From the NCBI GenBank assembly GCA_025928435.1, contig JAICJM010000211.1, forward strand, positions 1-6,455: a stretch of DNA of 6,455 bases, written 5' to 3'. Below the pieces are notes generated by a model. It made no database searches. It saw only the letters and a list, made by a program, of their open reading frames with translations, and was not told where the DNA came from. Made by a program: the position numbers and the translations under genes. Source of the stretch: Thermoleophilia bacterium. Lineage in GTDB: Bacteria > Actinomycetota > Thermoleophilia > Gaiellales > JAICJC01. Below, in pieces: positions 5,112 through 6,455 of the stretch; position 1 is the first letter of the stretch; every line of letters begins with the position of its first letter.

Positions 5112-6455
5112 ATGAGTCGGAGCTCGTGGTTGCGGCGTGCCGGAGCGGCCGTCGCAGGGCTGGGGATGCTGGGGATGCTGATGGTCGTGCCCACGGCGAT
5201 GGCAGGGAAGGCGCCCAAGGCGTCGCCCCGATTCGGCGAGGTGACCAGGGGACACGACGCCACCGCCAAGGACGAGGGCGACGACGGCGGCGAGAGCAAC
5301 GAGATCCTGGAGCGGGCCGCGATGGAGTCGTACATGAAGACGGCTCCGGCCGCGACCGTCTCGGCCGCTGCGTATGCCGCCGGACAGGCGCAGGCGGCGA
5401 GGCTCTCGACCCACGGCGGGTCGTGGCAGGCGCTGACCGACAAGCCGTTCCTCGACGACCCGGTACCGGGCTACACGGATCCCGTGTGGAGCGACTTCGG
5501 CGCCGGGTACGGCCTCGTCACAGGGCGGATGACGGCCCTGACGGCGTCCGGCCATGCGATCTACGGCGGCGCCGCCGACGGCGGCGTCTGGAAGACGACC
5601 GACCGCGGCCGCCACTGGAAGTTCTGGTCGAACGGCCTTCCGCGGCTCTCGATCGGCGCGCTTGCGACCAACCCGAAGGACGGCTCGGTGTGGGTCGGCC
5701 TCGGCGAGGCCAACACGAACTTCGACAGCTTCGCGGCGCTCGGGGTCTACCGCATCACCCGGCACGGCCACACGTGGCACCGCGTCGGCGGCACCGCGCT
5801 GCAGAGCCGCACCGTCTATTACCTGCACTTCGACTCGGCCGGGCATGTGTACGCGGCGACGAGCTCGGGGCTCATGCGCCACGGCACGTCGCCCGGGGGC
5901 CCGTGGCACGTCGTGCTGAAGCCGGACCCGAACCCGCACAACTCCCCGTACCGCACGTCGTTCATCACGGACGTGACGTTCCAGCCCGGCACGGGCGGCC
6001 GCGTGGTTCTGGCGGCCCTCGGCTGGCGCGGCGGCACGCTGCCGTCGGATCTCGCCTACAACGGATTCTACGTCTCGAAGCGCTGGGGCAAGGCGGGGAC
6101 GTTCCACCGCATCACCCCCACCGGTGACATCGACGTGGGCGACATCGGGCGGACGACCTTCGCCGCCGGCAGGGGCCGGATCTACGCGATCGTCGAATCG
6201 CCGGAGATGCTCGAGAACCCGTCGGCCTCCACGGGGTTCACCAACCTGCAGGGCATCTACGTCTCGAAGAGCGGACGCCCGGCCGGCCCGTGGACGCTGG
6301 TGGCCGACGCGCAGAAGCTCGCGAACTCCGGCTCGGCCGAGCCGCCGCTGTTCGGCCAGTGGCCGGGGGCGCAGACCTGGTACAACGAGTACATCGCGGT
6401 CGACCCGCACAACCCGCTGCACGTGTACGCGGGCCTGGAGGAGGTCTACCAGTCC
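5112..6455 (+). CDS. Secreted Asp-box (BNR-like) beta-propeller protein, 3' end outside the window
   Basis: An open frame of 448 codons runs from the ATG at 5112 to the window end without a stop. A signal peptide (Arg8-Arg9, hydrophobic 10-27, cleavage after AMA at 31) is followed by a charged, low-complexity linker (about 33-70). Its hydrophobic core contains a 9-bp tandem repeat (5162-5179). A blade-rich region then begins with GRMTAL...IYGGAADGGVWKTTDRGRHW; TTDRGRHW (162-169, Asp164, Gly166, Trp169) is a clear Asp-box. Later blades carry degenerate versions (RHGHTW, SPGGPW, RPAGPW). This pattern belongs to WD40/YVTN/BNR-like exported propellers, a group that includes GH74 glucanases, sialidase-like and sortilin-like proteins. 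The catalytic class cannot be decided from this half. The twin arginines are not followed by a good Tat consensus, so Sec export is likelier. A purine-rich site before 5112 supports the start. Confidence 0.85.
   Translation, partial: MSRSSWLRRAGAAVAGLGMLGMLMVVPTAMAGKAPKASPRFGEVTRGHDATAKDEGDDGGESNEILERAAMESYMKTAPAATVSAAAYAAGQAQAARLSTHGGSWQALTDKPFLDDPVPGYTDPVWSDFGAGYGLVTGRMTALTASGHAIYGGAADGGVWKTTDRGRHWKFWSNGLPRLSIGALATNPKDGSVWVGLGEANTNFDSFAALGVYRITRHGHTWHRVGGTALQSRTVYYLHFDSAGHVYAATSSGLMRHGTSPGGPWHVVLKPDPNPHNSPYRTSFITDVTFQPGTGGRVVLAALGWRGGTLPSDLAYNGFYVSKRWGKAGTFHRITPTGDIDVGDIGRTTFAAGRGRIYAIVESPEMLENPSASTGFTNLQGIYVSKSGRPAGPWTLVADAQKLANSGSAEPPLFGQWPGAQTWYNEYIAVDPHNPLHVYAGLEEVYQS

Noticed and set aside
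5162..5179. 9-bp tandem repeat GGGGATGCT
   Set aside because: It is inside the signal-peptide coding region and encodes hydrophobic Gly-Met-Leu steps; two units are unremarkable.
5073..6422. Minus-strand open frame of 449 codons opposite the propeller gene
   Set aside because: The plus strand has a signal peptide, Asp-box and promoter, while the minus-strand translation is Arg/Val-rich without motifs.

Overview
The window is uniformly GC-rich DNA with strongly GC-biased third codon positions, short intergenic gaps and several start codons that lie 6-9 bases behind a TANNNT hexamer, the arrangement of leaderless or near-leaderless transcripts. Together with the gene types, this suggests a high-GC actinobacterium, possibly of the Thermoleophilia (Solirubrobacter/Gaiella-like). 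No rRNA or other taxonomic marker is present, so this placement is an inference.

Left edge (1-186): no certain gene. It holds a GGGGAC...GTCCCC twin palindrome (143-178) that looks like a REP-type repeat and probably serves as the terminator of the next gene. It also holds a lower-GC stretch with an 8-bp hairpin (49-70), a possible minus-strand promoter and a 41-codon minus-strand frame that runs off the edge.

Housekeeping-like block (187-2706): a minus-strand phosphotransferase of the aminoglycoside/macrolide kinase family, then a plus-strand DUF1697 protein that starts 20 bases away and is divergent from it, then a small cupin protein, then a minus-strand spermidine-synthase-like methyltransferase-fold protein whose 3' end overlaps the cupin gene by 23 bp. 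These genes do not form an obvious pathway.

Exported-protein block (2890-6455): three consecutive genes encode exported products. They are a 542-residue secreted protein with 16 cysteines and no family that I can name, a small putative lipoprotein with a carboxypeptidase-regulatory-like beta-sandwich, and the first 448 residues of a secreted Asp-box (BNR-like) beta-propeller protein that continues past the window. The first two converge on a 34-bp near-perfect palindrome, probably a bidirectional terminator. The last two diverge from a 189-bp region carrying an AATT-centred repeat pair (possible operator) and a good TTGCGG-17-TACGAT promoter. The shared regulatory region suggests that the lipoprotein and propeller genes may be co-regulated at the cell surface.

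There is no CRISPR array, tRNA, rRNA, transposase or recognised defence system in the window. The most under-described items are the cysteine-rich secreted protein, the repeat pair between the divergent surface genes, and the structured left edge.
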